Shown here: positions 9,277 to 19,445 of the stretch, piece after piece | Position numbering within the stretch: position 1 is the first letter of the stretch | How the letters are laid out: each line of letters opens with the position of its first letter | Assembly: GCF_012847335.1 (NCBI RefSeq) | Contig: NZ_JABBDX010000007.1 | Coordinates: 1-64,000, forward strand | Length of the DNA stretch: 64,000 nucleotides | Direction of reading: 5' to 3' | DNA from: Psychrobacter sp. MF31 | GTDB lineage: Bacteria > Pseudomonadota > Gammaproteobacteria > Pseudomonadales > Moraxellaceae | Program-made: the position numbers and the translations under genes | Notes under the pieces: model-generated | Told to the model about the DNA's origin: nothing | The model's input: the letters and a program-made list of their open reading frames with translations, nothing else | Database searches by the model: none

Positions 9277-9320
9277 AAAAAAAGCGCTTGGTCACCTTGT
9301 CACAAGCGCTTTTTTTATTA
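9277..9320. terminator. Bidirectional terminator
   Basis: AAAGCGCTTG and CAAGCGCTTT form a perfect 10-bp stem with a loop of about 12 bases, flanked by A and T runs. It serves both convergent genes; its last bases overlap the stop codon of the patatin gene on the minus strand. Confidence 0.9.
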
Positions 9321-10376
9321 AGGCATCGTTTTGGGGTAATTTGCAATGAGCTTTTGAATGTCAGGAAGTTTTGCCAAGGTAGCTTTTTCGCCCTCATGGA
9401 TTAACGCGGCGCGCTCGCGGGTATCGACAAAGCTTATTTGACCGACCTCAGGGATAATCAGCACATCAGCGCGCAAAGCTTCGCGGGTGATGGGCGCGTT
9501 TGGTGCCGCTGTTGCATTAGCATGATTGACCGCCGCTTTATTTATGTTTTTATCGATCGCCGCGCCATTTTGCAATGGGCGATAAAGTCCGCTGGCGATA
9601 CTTTGCTCAAACAATCCCCAAAAGCTGGCTAACGATTTAATATCGATGGGTTGACCGTTTTTTAGTTTTGCCAATTGCGCTTGAGTTTCTATAGGCGGTT
9701 TTGCGGCGGTGACATCCACGGCAATTACGATATCTGCGCCCAAATCACGAGCGCTATCGACGGGAACGAGGCTTGATACGCCGCCATCGATGTATTTTTT
9801 ACCTACTTTTTCGGGAATTCTCGGGGCGATAAACAGATTTGGAACACTGCAAGACGCTTGAACGGCAAGCCCTGCGTCTCCAAAATCCAGCACCGTTTTT
9901 GCTAAAGTATCGCGCTCAGTGGCAAGGGCGGCAAACTTAATGGGAAAGGCTTCTATCGGTCGGTTATTGACTTGTTTATTGATAAAGTTTTTTAATTTAA
10001 TCCCTTCAACAAAGCCTTGGTTGGAAAAGGTAAAATCCATAAGGGCGCTGTCGGGCGTGGCAATCGTGACTTTTTTTAACTGATCCACGCTCATGCCGCT
10101 GGCGTAAAGGCTGCCAACTAAACTGCCCATGCTGGTGCCAACGATGATGTCGGGCTTGATGCCATTGTCCTCAAGCGCTTTGATGACGCCGACATGAGCA
10201 ATGCCTTTTGCCGCGCCGCCACCTAAAACTAAAGCAACTTTTGGGGTTTTAGAGGCGGGCGCAGCAAGCGGCTGGCTTGGCGGTGAGCTTTGGCAAGCGC
10301 TGGTGGTCAGGACGCTAAACGTAATAATCAGGGCAGTAGTAAAGCGCGAAAACGCCATTTGAGCAGAAAACATCAT
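9318..10376 (-). CDS. Patatin-like phospholipase lipoprotein
   Basis: Patatin-family serine lipase of 352 aa, similar in layout to E. coli RssA. The oxyanion loop GGGAAKG (about 51-57), nucleophile GTSMGS and DGG (YIDGGVSS) give the Ser-Asp dyad. The N-terminus is an export signal ending in a lipobox-like TTSAC (Cys28), so the enzyme is probably an envelope lipoprotein rather than cytoplasmic. Residues about 225-300 form a family-variable insertion. Start chosen at ATG 10376; a Met six codons later is also possible. The physiological lipid substrate is unknown. Confidence 0.87.
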   Translation of the reverse strand: MMFSAQMAFSRFTTALIITFSVLTTSACQSSPPSQPLAAPASKTPKVALVLGGGAAKGIAHVGVIKALEDNGIKPDIIVGTSMGSLVGSLYASGMSVDQLKKVTIATPDSALMDFTFSNQGFVEGIKLKNFINKQVNNRPIEAFPIKFAALATERDTLAKTVLDFGDAGLAVQASCSVPNLFIAPRIPEKVGKKYIDGGVSSLVPVDSARDLGADIVIAVDVTAAKPPIETQAQLAKLKNGQPIDIKSLASFWGLFEQSIASGLYRPLQNGAAIDKNINKAAVNHANATAAPNAPITREALRADVLIIPEVGQISFVDTRERAALIHEGEKATLAKLPDIQKLIANYPKTMP

Positions 10377-10572
10377 AAAAAACTCAGTAAATTGTGAATA
10401 AACCCAAGACCTTAAGCTAAAAAAGCACCATTGAGGTCTAAAGCGGTCATTTATAGACGCATGATTACTAAATTGCCTCTCATAATCAAGCGATTTGTCA
10501 GCTATAATGAATTCGATAAGCTGTTGATTATAGGGCGTTAACCAATTAATTTTATGAATTTAAGGTGAGTAA

Positions 10573-12852
10573 ATGCCAGCGGCAACCTTTTCGTCTTCTC
10601 GATTGCAATCACCGCAAGCTTTTGATTTGCCCGTGACGGCGCTGGCGGGCGTTGGCGCGAAAGTTGCTGATCAGTTGGCGCAGCTGAACATCAATCGTGT
10701 GTTTGATTTGCTGCTGCATTTGCCGCGTGATTATGAAGACCGCAGCCGTCAGGTGATGATTGAGGACACCACGCACGGTCAATCAGCGCTGATTGTGGCG
10801 CGCGTTGTTCACGTTGAGCAAAAAAGTGGCGGTTTAACTGTCATCGTCGATGATGGTACAGGCGCGCTTGGGCTGCGGTTTTTCAAAGCGTATCCAAGTT
10901 TACTGCAAACCATGAGTTTGGGCGCGCGATTGCAACTGTTTGGCGAAATCAAAATCAGCCGTTATGGCAGGCAGCTGCATCACCCTGAATATCAAGTAAT
11001 GAGTGAAAATCAGCCGCTGGTCAATTCAGGACTTCAGCCCATTTACCCCACGGTCAAAGGGCTTCATCAAAACAAACTGCGGACGCTGATTAAGCTTGCG
11101 CTGCAAACTGTTCGCCAAGAAGCGCTGCCGATGACGCTATTTACCAAAGCTGATTTTGAGGTGGTGGCAGATTTGCCATTAACCAAGCCGCAAGATGGAA
11201 CGGTAAGCGAGGATAATCCGGTCAGCCTCATGATGACCCAAGATTTATTTTTAAGCCAACATGGCGCGGACAAACGCTCGCCCAATGAGCGCGCCTGCTT
11301 TCATGCAGCGCAAAGCCCGTTTAATTTGACGATTTTTGAGGCGCTGGTGCTGCTGCACACGCCGCCGCTTTATACCGATATTAACAAGCAGTTTGAACTT
11401 TTAAATCAACTGCTTGAGCGCTCGCATGCTGCTTGTCAGCGCTTAATTATTGAGGAGCTGACCGCGCATCAATTAAGCTTGCTGTATCGCCGCGAGCAGC
11501 TGCACCAGTTTAAGGCGCCAAAATGCAATAGCGATAGCCCCCTTTTCCAAAAGCTATTAAGCAATTTACCCTTTGCGTTAACGGGCGCGCAATCAAGAGT
11601 TATTGGGGATATCAGCCGTGATTTGGCAACCTCCATCCCCATGCTCAGGCTGATTCAAGGCGATGTTGGCGCAGGCAAAACGTTGGTTGCCGCCGCCGCC
11701 GCTTGTTTTGCCTTAGATAGTGGCTGGCAAGTGGCGATTATGGCGCCGACTGAGATTTTAGCCGAGCAGCATTTATTGAATTTTAAGCAGTGGTTTGCGC
11801 CATTAGGCATTGGTGTGGGCTGGCTTGCCGGAAAGCAAACGGCGCGCGAGCGAAAAGAGGCGCTGACGGCTATTATTGAAAACGATGTTCAAATCGTGGT
11901 CGGAACCCATGCGCTATTTCAAGAGCAGGTTCAGTTTGCCAAATTGGGACTGGTCATTATTGACGAGCAGCACCGCTTTGGCGTTGAGCAACGAATGGCG
12001 CTTGCCAATAAAGGCGTTGCTGGCAGCACCCCGCATCAGCTGATTATGACCGCAACACCGATTCCGAGGACGCTTGCGATGAGCGTTTTTGGGGATATGG
12101 ACACCTCGATCATTGATGAGCTGCCACCCGGTCGAACGCCCATTACCACGGTGATGGTGGATCGCAATCGCCGCGATGAGGTCATTGAGCGCATTGCGGT
12201 GAACTGTGCGGCAGGTCGGCAAGCGTACTGGGTTTGCCCGCTAGTTGAGGAGTCGACCGCTTTGGATGCTCAAGCGGCTGAGGCAACCTTCGCTGATTTA
12301 AATGAGCGTTTAAACATTAATATCGGTCTGGTTCATGGCAAAATGAAACCGGCAGAAAAACAAGCAGTCATGCAGGATTTTAAATCAGGAGCGCTTGATT
12401 TGCTGGTAGCTACCACTGTGATTGAGGTTGGCGTTGACGTTCCTAATGCGTCTTTAATGGTCATTGAAAACGCTGAGCGCCTAGGGCTATCACAATTGCA
12501 TCAGCTTCGCGGTCGTGTGGGTCGCGGCGCCGCAAAAAGCTTTTGCGTGCTGCTTTATCAGTCGCCTTTGTCGGAAACCGGCATTGAGCGCTTAAACGTG
12601 CTTCGTGACAGCACTGACGGCTTTGTCATTGCCGAAAAAGACTTGGCACTTCGCGGCCCGGGTGAACTTTTGGGAAAACGGCAAACCGGAAATGTCGATT
12701 ATTACTTAGCGGATTTGGCGCGCGATGAGTGCTTGATTGCCATTGCCCAAAAATTGGCGGTGCATTTAATCAAAGACAAATCGCGAAAAGCAGATGTGAG
12801 CCGCTTGATTGCGCGCTGGATGCCCAAAGCCCACCAATATACCAATGCTTAA
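10573..12852 (+). CDS. recG: ATP-dependent DNA helicase RecG
   Basis: Branch-migration helicase that remodels stalled forks and Holliday junctions. The N-terminal wedge/OB domain (about 1-200) includes LLLHLPRDYEDRS and GEIKISRYGRQLHHPEY. Superfamily-2 motifs follow: Walker A GDVGAGKT at 363-370, DEQHRFG at about 464, TATPIPRT, and motif VI QLRGRVGR. Length 759 aa against 693 in E. coli. The excess is an acidic and polar insertion at about residues 205-250, between the wedge and helicase domains. SD AAGGTGAG lies upstream of ATG 10573. It is followed after 66 bases by an efflux adaptor gene on the same strand. Confidence 0.96.
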   Translation: MPAATFSSSRLQSPQAFDLPVTALAGVGAKVADQLAQLNINRVFDLLLHLPRDYEDRSRQVMIEDTTHGQSALIVARVVHVEQKSGGLTVIVDDGTGALGLRFFKAYPSLLQTMSLGARLQLFGEIKISRYGRQLHHPEYQVMSENQPLVNSGLQPIYPTVKGLHQNKLRTLIKLALQTVRQEALPMTLFTKADFEVVADLPLTKPQDGTVSEDNPVSLMMTQDLFLSQHGADKRSPNERACFHAAQSPFNLTIFEALVLLHTPPLYTDINKQFELLNQLLERSHAACQRLIIEELTAHQLSLLYRREQLHQFKAPKCNSDSPLFQKLLSNLPFALTGAQSRVIGDISRDLATSIPMLRLIQGDVGAGKTLVAAAAACFALDSGWQVAIMAPTEILAEQHLLNFKQWFAPLGIGVGWLAGKQTARERKEALTAIIENDVQIVVGTHALFQEQVQFAKLGLVIIDEQHRFGVEQRMALANKGVAGSTPHQLIMTATPIPRTLAMSVFGDMDTSIIDELPPGRTPITTVMVDRNRRDEVIERIAVNCAAGRQAYWVCPLVEESTALDAQAAEATFADLNERLNINIGLVHGKMKPAEKQAVMQDFKSGALDLLVATTVIEVGVDVPNASLMVIENAERLGLSQLHQLRGRVGRGAAKSFCVLLYQSPLSETGIERLNVLRDSTDGFVIAEKDLALRGPGELLGKRQTGNVDYYLADLARDECLIAIAQKLAVHLIKDKSRKADVSRLIARWMPKAHQYTNA

Positions 12853-12918
12853 AATATCAACGCTAACCATCAACAACTAAAATATTGTAAAAATTGAAAC
12901 ACTGACAATGAGACCATT

Positions 12919-14271
12919 ATGAGTAATGCCAATTTGCCTGAGGACAAACCCACTTTACCTGAGGAGGAGGTGGCGCAATTGCCGCCAAAAAACGTTGAGT
13001 TGCCAAATACCGAGCCGCTTGAGGTTCCGCCGTACCGTCAACCCGCGCAGGCTAAGAAAAACTTTTCCAACAACTGGTTTTGGCTTGCTGCTGCCATGGT
13101 TGCGATGCTGGCAATCGGCATTTTTTTTGGCAAATACTTGGGTAAAAATGACGATAATGCGCCTAAAGCAACGGCTACTCCCAACCAATCCGCGCCTGCT
13201 AGTGAAGCGTTGACCACCAACACCGAAGCCACGGCTGACGAGGCGGTGCTTTCGGTCGAAGCGATCAGCCCAAGTTTGGATAGTGTTGGCAGCACCTTAA
13301 GCGCGGATGGCACGATTGAACCTAAAGAAATCGCCAATGTGAGCGCCAAAGTCAGCGGCGTTGCCATTGAGCGCATTTTGGTTGAAGAAGGTCAAAGCGT
13401 CAAAGCCGGTCAAGTCTTGGCGATTTTTGATACCGACGCCATGAAGCAGCAAGTACTGCAAGCTGAAGCGGACGTTTCCGAAGCCGAAGCCACCCTTGCC
13501 AATGCCAAAACCGATGCCGCTCGCGTGTTACCGCTGCTTGAAATTGATGCGATCAGCCGCCAAGAAGCCGACCGCTATCGAACCCAGCAAGTCCAAGCAG
13601 AAGCAATGCTGCAATCCGCGCGAGCACGGCTCAACGCTCAGCGCCTAGCGGTGAATAACGCTCAAGTGGTCGCGCCGGTGTCCGGTGTCATCAGCGAAAA
13701 AATCGCCGAAGTCGGCATGGTTGCCGGTGGTGATCCGCTATTTACCATTATTAAAGATGGCAAACTTGAATGGCATGCCGATATTGACCCCAAACAAGTC
13801 GGTGAGGTCAAAGTTGGTACGGCGGTCAAAGTCAGCTTGCCGAACAACCAATCGGTCATGGGCGAAGTTCGTAAAATTGCCCCAACGGCGGACAACAACC
13901 GCAAAATCACCATCTTTGCCACGCTTGCTCAAAGTAATTCCGCCCGAGCTGGCATGTACCAAAAAGGCGAGTTTTTATTGGGAAATGATCAGCTGCAAAC
14001 CGTACCAAACAGCGCGATTGTCAGCAATGATGGCTACGATTACGTCATGCTCATCACCGATATTAAAGAGATTGATGGCAAAAAATTAGGAAAAATCGTT
14101 CAAGAAAAAGTGACCGTTGGCGAGCATTTGGGCGATAAAGTCAGCCTAACCACCCCAATTGATGCCAAAAGCCAACTCGTCAAGCAAGGCGGCAGCTTTT
14201 TAAATGATGGCGATATCGTCCGTTTGGTTGCGCCTGATGACCAAACGGCGCCAAAAAAGGTCACCTCATGA
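12919..14271 (+). CDS. RND efflux periplasmic adaptor subunit
   Basis: Membrane-fusion protein (450 aa) that bridges the inner-membrane RND pump and an outer-membrane channel. A cytoplasmic Pro/Glu-rich start (1-48) precedes one TM anchor (about 52-70). The barrel-sandwich hybrid halves (VSGVAIERILVEEGQSVKAGQVL and VVAPVSGVISEKI) flank a helical hairpin rich in Ala and Glu at about 175-240. The anchored N-terminus is longer than the lipoprotein signal of AcrA. Its stop overlaps the next start by 4 bases (ATGA), so the two are translationally coupled. No outer-membrane factor or local regulator is encoded next to it. Confidence 0.9.
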   Translation: MSNANLPEDKPTLPEEEVAQLPPKNVELPNTEPLEVPPYRQPAQAKKNFSNNWFWLAAAMVAMLAIGIFFGKYLGKNDDNAPKATATPNQSAPASEALTTNTEATADEAVLSVEAISPSLDSVGSTLSADGTIEPKEIANVSAKVSGVAIERILVEEGQSVKAGQVLAIFDTDAMKQQVLQAEADVSEAEATLANAKTDAARVLPLLEIDAISRQEADRYRTQQVQAEAMLQSARARLNAQRLAVNNAQVVAPVSGVISEKIAEVGMVAGGDPLFTIIKDGKLEWHADIDPKQVGEVKVGTAVKVSLPNNQSVMGEVRKIAPTADNNRKITIFATLAQSNSARAGMYQKGEFLLGNDQLQTVPNSAIVSNDGYDYVMLITDIKEIDGKKLGKIVQEKVTVGEHLGDKVSLTTPIDAKSQLVKQGGSFLNDGDIVRLVAPDDQTAPKKVTS

Positions 14272-17200
14272 TGAACTTTTCGGCGTATTCCATTAAAAAT
14301 CCGCTCGTCGCGATTTTACTGTTTGTCTTATTAACCATGGGCGGGCTGTTTGGCTTTCATCAAATGAAAGTTCAGCAGTTCCCCGATATTGACTTGCCTG
14401 CCGTGGTGGTCACAGTCACTTTACCGGGCGCGGCGCCCTTTCAGCTTGAAAATGACGTTGCTAAAAAAATCGAAAACCGCTTAACCAGCATCACTGGCAT
14501 CAAGCACATCACCAGCACCCTGCAAACGGGCGCGGCAACGATCGTGACGGAGTTTGTCCTTGATAAAGACATTCAAGAAGCGGTCGATGATGTTCGCTCC
14601 GCCGTTGGCGAAGTTCGTGGTGATTTGCCCGCCGCCGCCAACGACCCAATTATCACTAAAGTATCGACCTCAGGGTTTCCAGTCGTCACTTATTCGGTGA
14701 CCGGCGACAACATGAGCGTTGAGGACTTGTCTTGGTTTGTCGATGACACCATCACCAAGCGCTTATCGGACATCAAAGGCGTCGGTGCGATCAGCCGAAT
14801 CGGTGGTCTTGAGCGACAAATTACCGTGGCGGCTGACCCGATTGCCTTAAGCGGTCTTGAATTTCCCATTTCGCAGTTGTCGCAGCAAATCAGCGGCATT
14901 CAGCAAGACAGCTCAGGCGGTGAAGCGGAAGTGGGCAACACCACCCAAACCATCCGCGTGTTAGGCGCGGTTGAGCGCGCCCGCGAGCTGAACGACTTGC
15001 AAATCGCCATTCCAACGGGCGGCACGCAAGCGCTTGGTCGAATGGCGCAAGTGACCGATGGCGCAGCTGACCCAAGCTCGGTGGCTAAATTGGACGGTCA
15101 AACGGTGGTTGCCTTTAACATCAGCCGATCGCGCGGCGCCAGTGAAGTTGAGGTTAATAAACTGGTCGATATTGAGCTTGCCAAGCTTGAGCGCGAAATG
15201 GGTAAAATTAAAATCGAAAAGGTTTATGACCGCGCAACGCCCGTCGCCGAAGACTACCAAGCCTCGCTACGAATGCTGATCGAAGGCGGTATTTTGGCGG
15301 TCGTCGTAGTATTTTTATTTTTGCGCAATATCCGAGCGACCATTGTTGCCGCGGTGGCGCTGCCATTGTCGGTCATCCCAACATTTTTGGGAATGTATCT
15401 GTTCGATTTTAGCTTAAATATTATCTCGCTGTTAGCGCTGTCGTTAGTCATTGGCGTGTTGGTTGATGATGCGATTGTCGAAGTTGAAAACATCATCCGC
15501 CATTTACGAATGGGAAAATCGCCGTATGAAGCAGCAATGGAAGCGGCGGACGAAATTGGTCTGGCGGTGATTGCCACCACGTTTACTTTGATTGCGGTGT
15601 TTTTACCGACCGCCTTTATGAGCGGCATTGTTGGTCAGTTTTTTCGGCAGTTTGGTTGGACAGCGGCGATGGCAATTTTTGCCTCGCTGTTGGTGGCGCG
15701 ACTGGTGACGCCCATGATGGCGGCGTATATTTTGCGACCCGAAAAGCCGCGAGCTGAAAAGCGCAGCCGCGTGATGGAGGGCTACCTAAAGTTGGTGGCT
15801 TGGACACTGCGCTTTCGCTGGTTGACCATTGGCGTGACATTGCTGCTTTTTATTGCCTCATTAAGCTTGGTCAAACTGTTACCGACCGCCTTTATTCCGG
15901 ACAATGATATTGACCAAACCCGCGTTGAAATTGAGCTGACGCCCGATGTTGAGCTTGCTGATACCGAACGGGTGACCCAATTAGCAGCGGCTAAAATTGC
16001 TAAGTTGCCTGCCGTTCGCCATATTTTTTCCTCTGTTGGCGAAGGTCAAGCGTCGATGGGGTCAGATTCAAGCGGCGGTAAATCTAAAAATATCGCAGGG
16101 CTGGATATCGTTCTTGCGCCAAGAGCCGAGCGCGCCTCTAAATCCGAAGTCGAGCAGCAAATCAGCGCCATTGTTGCGGACGTTCCAAGCGCGCGCTTTA
16201 CCGTTGGCTTATCCAGTGGCGGCGAGTCGGGGTATAACTTTTCATTGACCAGCAGCAACCCGCGCGTTCTTGAGCAAACGGTTCAAAAACTGATGAGCGA
16301 AATTCGAAAACTGCCGCAAGCAGGCGATGTAACCAGCGATCGCAGCTTACCGCGACCTGAACTTGCGGTCAAACCTGACCGCCTTGCGATGGCAGATTTT
16401 GGCGTGACCACCCAAGATGTGGCGACCACCTTGCGAATTGCAACCGTGGGCGATTACGAGCAAAGCCTATCGAAGCTCAATCTTGACTCGCGGCAAATCC
16501 CAATTGTGGTTCGCCTGCCGGATATCGCCAAGCAAAATATCAATCAGTTAGAAGCGCTTTATGTGCCAAGCGCTCGTCCGCAAGGTCAAGGCGTCCGCGT
16601 CGGCGACGTGGCGGATTTAAGCTTTGGTACAGGGCCTGCTCAAATCAAACGGCTAGACCGTGAGCGCGCCATCAGCATCACCGTTCAGCCATCAGGCGGC
16701 GAGCTTGGCGACTTGGTCACGGCGGTAAAAGCGCTGCCAACCATGCAAAATCTGCCGGCAAGCCTTAGTCTTATTGAACAAGGTCAAGCAGAAAACATGG
16801 CAGAGCTGTTTACCGGCTTTGTGGTTGCCATGTCAGTGGGGATTGTTTGTATTTTGGGCGTGCTGATTTTGCTCTTTGGGCGCTTACTTCAGCCGTTTAC
16901 TATTTTGATGGCGCTGCCACTGTCCATTGGCGGTGCGTTTGCAGGGCTGGTATTGACGGGCAGCAGCTTATCGATGCCCTCGATGATTGGTTTTATTATG
17001 CTCATGGGAATCGCAACCAAAAACTCCATTTTGCTTGTTGATTATGCGCTTATTGCTCAGCGCAGGGGTCTGCCGCGCTTTGAGGCGATCATGGATTCTT
17101 GTAAAAAGCGCGCCCGACCTATCATCATGACCAGCATTGCGATGGGCGCGGGAATGATGCCACTGGTGCTTGGTTGGGGGGAAGCTGACCCGACGTTTCG

Positions 17201-17360
17201 CAGACCAATGGCGGCCGCCGTCCTTGGTGGATTGGTCACCTCAACGCTGCTGAGCTTGATTGTCATTCCGGTGATTTATATTTTAATGGATGACTTATCC
17301 AATTGGTTTGCTAAATGGCTGGTGCCGCATGGGAAGCATAAGACAGAAATTAAGCATTAA
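14268..17360 (+). CDS. RND efflux transporter permease, AcrB/HAE1 family
   Basis: Inner-membrane proton-driven pump of 1030 aa. TM1 at about 13-30 precedes the first periplasmic pore/docking domain. TM4 carries the proton-relay Asp pair in LVIGVLVDDAIVEVEN, a hallmark of HAE-RND pumps; the second half repeats the pattern with a large periplasmic loop and GIATKNSILLVDYA. The family exports drugs, dyes and detergents; specificity is not readable. It overlaps the adaptor gene by 4 bases and ends at a terminator, so these two genes form the end of the transcription unit. Confidence 0.94.
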   Translation: MMNFSAYSIKNPLVAILLFVLLTMGGLFGFHQMKVQQFPDIDLPAVVVTVTLPGAAPFQLENDVAKKIENRLTSITGIKHITSTLQTGAATIVTEFVLDKDIQEAVDDVRSAVGEVRGDLPAAANDPIITKVSTSGFPVVTYSVTGDNMSVEDLSWFVDDTITKRLSDIKGVGAISRIGGLERQITVAADPIALSGLEFPISQLSQQISGIQQDSSGGEAEVGNTTQTIRVLGAVERARELNDLQIAIPTGGTQALGRMAQVTDGAADPSSVAKLDGQTVVAFNISRSRGASEVEVNKLVDIELAKLEREMGKIKIEKVYDRATPVAEDYQASLRMLIEGGILAVVVVFLFLRNIRATIVAAVALPLSVIPTFLGMYLFDFSLNIISLLALSLVIGVLVDDAIVEVENIIRHLRMGKSPYEAAMEAADEIGLAVIATTFTLIAVFLPTAFMSGIVGQFFRQFGWTAAMAIFASLLVARLVTPMMAAYILRPEKPRAEKRSRVMEGYLKLVAWTLRFRWLTIGVTLLLFIASLSLVKLLPTAFIPDNDIDQTRVEIELTPDVELADTERVTQLAAAKIAKLPAVRHIFSSVGEGQASMGSDSSGGKSKNIAGLDIVLAPRAERASKSEVEQQISAIVADVPSARFTVGLSSGGESGYNFSLTSSNPRVLEQTVQKLMSEIRKLPQAGDVTSDRSLPRPELAVKPDRLAMADFGVTTQDVATTLRIATVGDYEQSLSKLNLDSRQIPIVVRLPDIAKQNINQLEALYVPSARPQGQGVRVGDVADLSFGTGPAQIKRLDRERAISITVQPSGGELGDLVTAVKALPTMQNLPASLSLIEQGQAENMAELFTGFVVAMSVGIVCILGVLILLFGRLLQPFTILMALPLSIGGAFAGLVLTGSSLSMPSMIGFIMLMGIATKNSILLVDYALIAQRRGLPRFEAIMDSCKKRARPIIMTSIAMGAGMMPLVLGWGEADPTFRRPMAAAVLGGLVTSTLLSLIVIPVIYILMDDLSNWFAKWLVPHGKHKTEIKH

Positions 17361-17377
17361 AAATTTGCCAATATAAC

Positions 17378-17412
17378 AAAAAGCCCTTATACTAAAATAA
17401 GGGTTTTTTTAT
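17378..17412. terminator. Bidirectional terminator between RND pump and glmS
   Basis: AAAGCCCTTAT and ATAAGGGTTTT pair around the loop ACTAAA with a T run on the plus strand; the convergent glmS stop lies 30 bases further on. Confidence 0.85.
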
Positions 17413-17441
17413 AAAAAATATAATTAAATCAAGGACTTATA

Positions 17442-19286
17442 TCATTCAACCGTAACCGATTTTGCGAGGTTCCGAGGCTGATCCACATCCGTTCCGCGCA
17501 TGACCGCAACGTGGTAGGACAGCAGCTGAACCGGAACGCTATAAACAATCGGCGCTAAAGTTTCGCAAACGTCAGGGACACTGACCACATGGGTGCGCTC
17601 ATCGGCGCTCATTTGGCTGCTTTCACTGGCAAACACAAACAGCTCACCGTGACGGGCGTGAACTTCTTGCATGTTGGCTTTGAGCTTATCAAACATACTG
17701 TCTTTTGGCGCAAGAACCACAATCGGCATGTCTTTATCAACCAAGGCTAGCGGACCATGTTTCAGCTCTCCTGCTGCATAGCCTTCAGCGTGGATATAAG
17801 AGATTTCTTTAAGTTTGAGCGCGCCTTCTAAGGCGATCGGGAACTGCAAACCGCGACCTAAAAACAAGCAGCTTTTTTTATCTTCAAAGCGCTCGCTCAT
17901 TTCTTGAATGGCGCCGTCTAAATGCAGGCTTGCATACAACTGCCCAGGTAGCTCTTGAATTTGAGCAAGTAGCGTCGTTAAAATATCGGGTTGAATGCGC
18001 TCTTGGGTGACGCCAATTTTCAGCACCAATAGCATGAGCGCTGCCAATTGCGTGGTAAACGCTTTGGTTGAGGCAACGCCAATCTCAGGACCTGCAAGCG
18101 TTGGCAAAAAGATATCCGTTTCACGAACTAACGAGGACGTTGCAACGTTACAAAGCGCTAGCGTGACTAAGCCTTCAGGCTCTTGGCTTTGAATATCGCG
18201 AAGCGCAGATAAGGTGTCCGCCGTTTCACCCGATTGTGAAATGCAAATCACCAGCGAGTGATCAACGACTACCGGATTGCGGTAGCGAAACTCGCTTGCC
18301 ACTTCCACCGAGCAAGGCAGTCGCGTTAGATTTTCAAACCAATATTTTGCCACAAGTCCTGCGTGGTAACTGGTGCCGCAAGCAATGACTTGGATATGGC
18401 GAACGCCTTTGAGCGCGGCTTCATGACGCTGCAAAAAGTCCGCGCGAAGCTGCTCCGTGTTGCCATTATCGATTCCCATTTCAAGCGTTTTGGCGACGGC
18501 ATCCGGCTGCTCGTAAATTTCTTTAAGCATATAATGTTTAAATTCGCCTTTATCGGCGTTGTGCTGTTTGGCATCAATTTCATGGATTTTGCGGGTCACT
18601 TTTTGACCATCAGCAAAGACTTCAATGCCATGACGGGTGAGTTTGGCAATGTCGCCTTCTTCTAAATACATAAAACGGTTGGTAACTGGAAGTAATGCCA
18701 ACTGGTCGGAGGCGATAAAGTTCTCACCAATCCCAACGCCAATGACCAAGGGTGATCCCAAACGAACGGTAATCAGTTCCTCTGGGCAATCGACGTGAAT
18801 AATCCCTAAGGCAAATGCGCCATGAAGTCTTGGAATCACCGCGCGAACGGCTTCTAGCAAATCAGGATTTTGCTTATAAAGGTCGTGGATTAAATGAGCG
18901 ACCACTTCGGTATCGGTTTGCGAAGTGAACGTATAGCCTTTGGCAATCAGCTCATCTTTAAGCTCGCTATAGTTTTCAACGATGCCATTGTGAACGACGG
19001 CGATTTTGCCCGACACGTGCGGATGGGCATTTTTTTGCGCAGGCTCGCCGTGGGTTGCCCAGCGCGTGTGCGCAATACCGATATGACCGTTAAAAAACTC
19101 AGGATTTTCGTTTACCGCATCGACCAACGCTTGAACTTTTCCCACTTGGCGTTCACGGTGCAGCTCGCCATTTTGAATGACGCTGAGTCCCGCTGAGTCA
19201 TAGCCGCGGTATTCTAAGCGCTTAAGACCTTCTAATAAAATATTGGCGATATTGCGCTCAGCAACTGCTCCGACGATTCCACACAT
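17442..19286 (-). CDS. glmS: Glutamine--fructose-6-phosphate aminotransferase
   Basis: Makes glucosamine-6-phosphate from fructose-6-P and glutamine, the entry step to UDP-GlcNAc. MCGIVGAVAERN places the catalytic Cys directly after the initiator Met; the class II amidotransferase domain (about 1-225) contains HTRWATHGEP and HNGIVENY. Two SIS domains follow with CGTSYHAGL, SQSGETADTL and STKAFTTQ, and the C-terminus is RNLAKSVTVE. Length 614 aa against 609 in E. coli. SD AAGGA lies before the start. Part of a minus-strand glmU-small protein-glmS arrangement. Confidence 0.98.
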   Translation of the reverse strand: MCGIVGAVAERNIANILLEGLKRLEYRGYDSAGLSVIQNGELHRERQVGKVQALVDAVNENPEFFNGHIGIAHTRWATHGEPAQKNAHPHVSGKIAVVHNGIVENYSELKDELIAKGYTFTSQTDTEVVAHLIHDLYKQNPDLLEAVRAVIPRLHGAFALGIIHVDCPEELITVRLGSPLVIGVGIGENFIASDQLALLPVTNRFMYLEEGDIAKLTRHGIEVFADGQKVTRKIHEIDAKQHNADKGEFKHYMLKEIYEQPDAVAKTLEMGIDNGNTEQLRADFLQRHEAALKGVRHIQVIACGTSYHAGLVAKYWFENLTRLPCSVEVASEFRYRNPVVVDHSLVICISQSGETADTLSALRDIQSQEPEGLVTLALCNVATSSLVRETDIFLPTLAGPEIGVASTKAFTTQLAALMLLVLKIGVTQERIQPDILTTLLAQIQELPGQLYASLHLDGAIQEMSERFEDKKSCLFLGRGLQFPIALEGALKLKEISYIHAEGYAAGELKHGPLALVDKDMPIVVLAPKDSMFDKLKANMQEVHARHGELFVFASESSQMSADERTHVVSVPDVCETLAPIVYSVPVQLLSYHVAVMRGTDVDQPRNLAKSVTVE

Positions 19287-19381
19287 GGCTTATCCTTAAT
19301 AGCTTTCATTAAATAGGGGTAATCACTTTAATGCGTTTTTAGGCACTAAAGCTTAATCGCTAACCTAGCGTTTATAAACAA

Positions 19382-19416
19382 TTAAGCAGCCCCACAATCA
19401 TTGCCGCGCTGCTTAA
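19382..19416. repeat. Hairpin in the glmS leader
   Basis: TTAAGCAGC (19382-19390) and GCTGCTTAA (19408-19416) form a perfect 9-bp stem with a 17-base loop. It lies 95 bases upstream of glmS and 30 bases after the stop of the small secreted protein gene. There is no strong T run on the minus strand, so it may be a weak terminator, an attenuator or an RNA processing site. Confidence 0.55.
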
Positions 19417-19445
19417 ATTAAAATAAGTTAATTGTTAAAAGTTAT

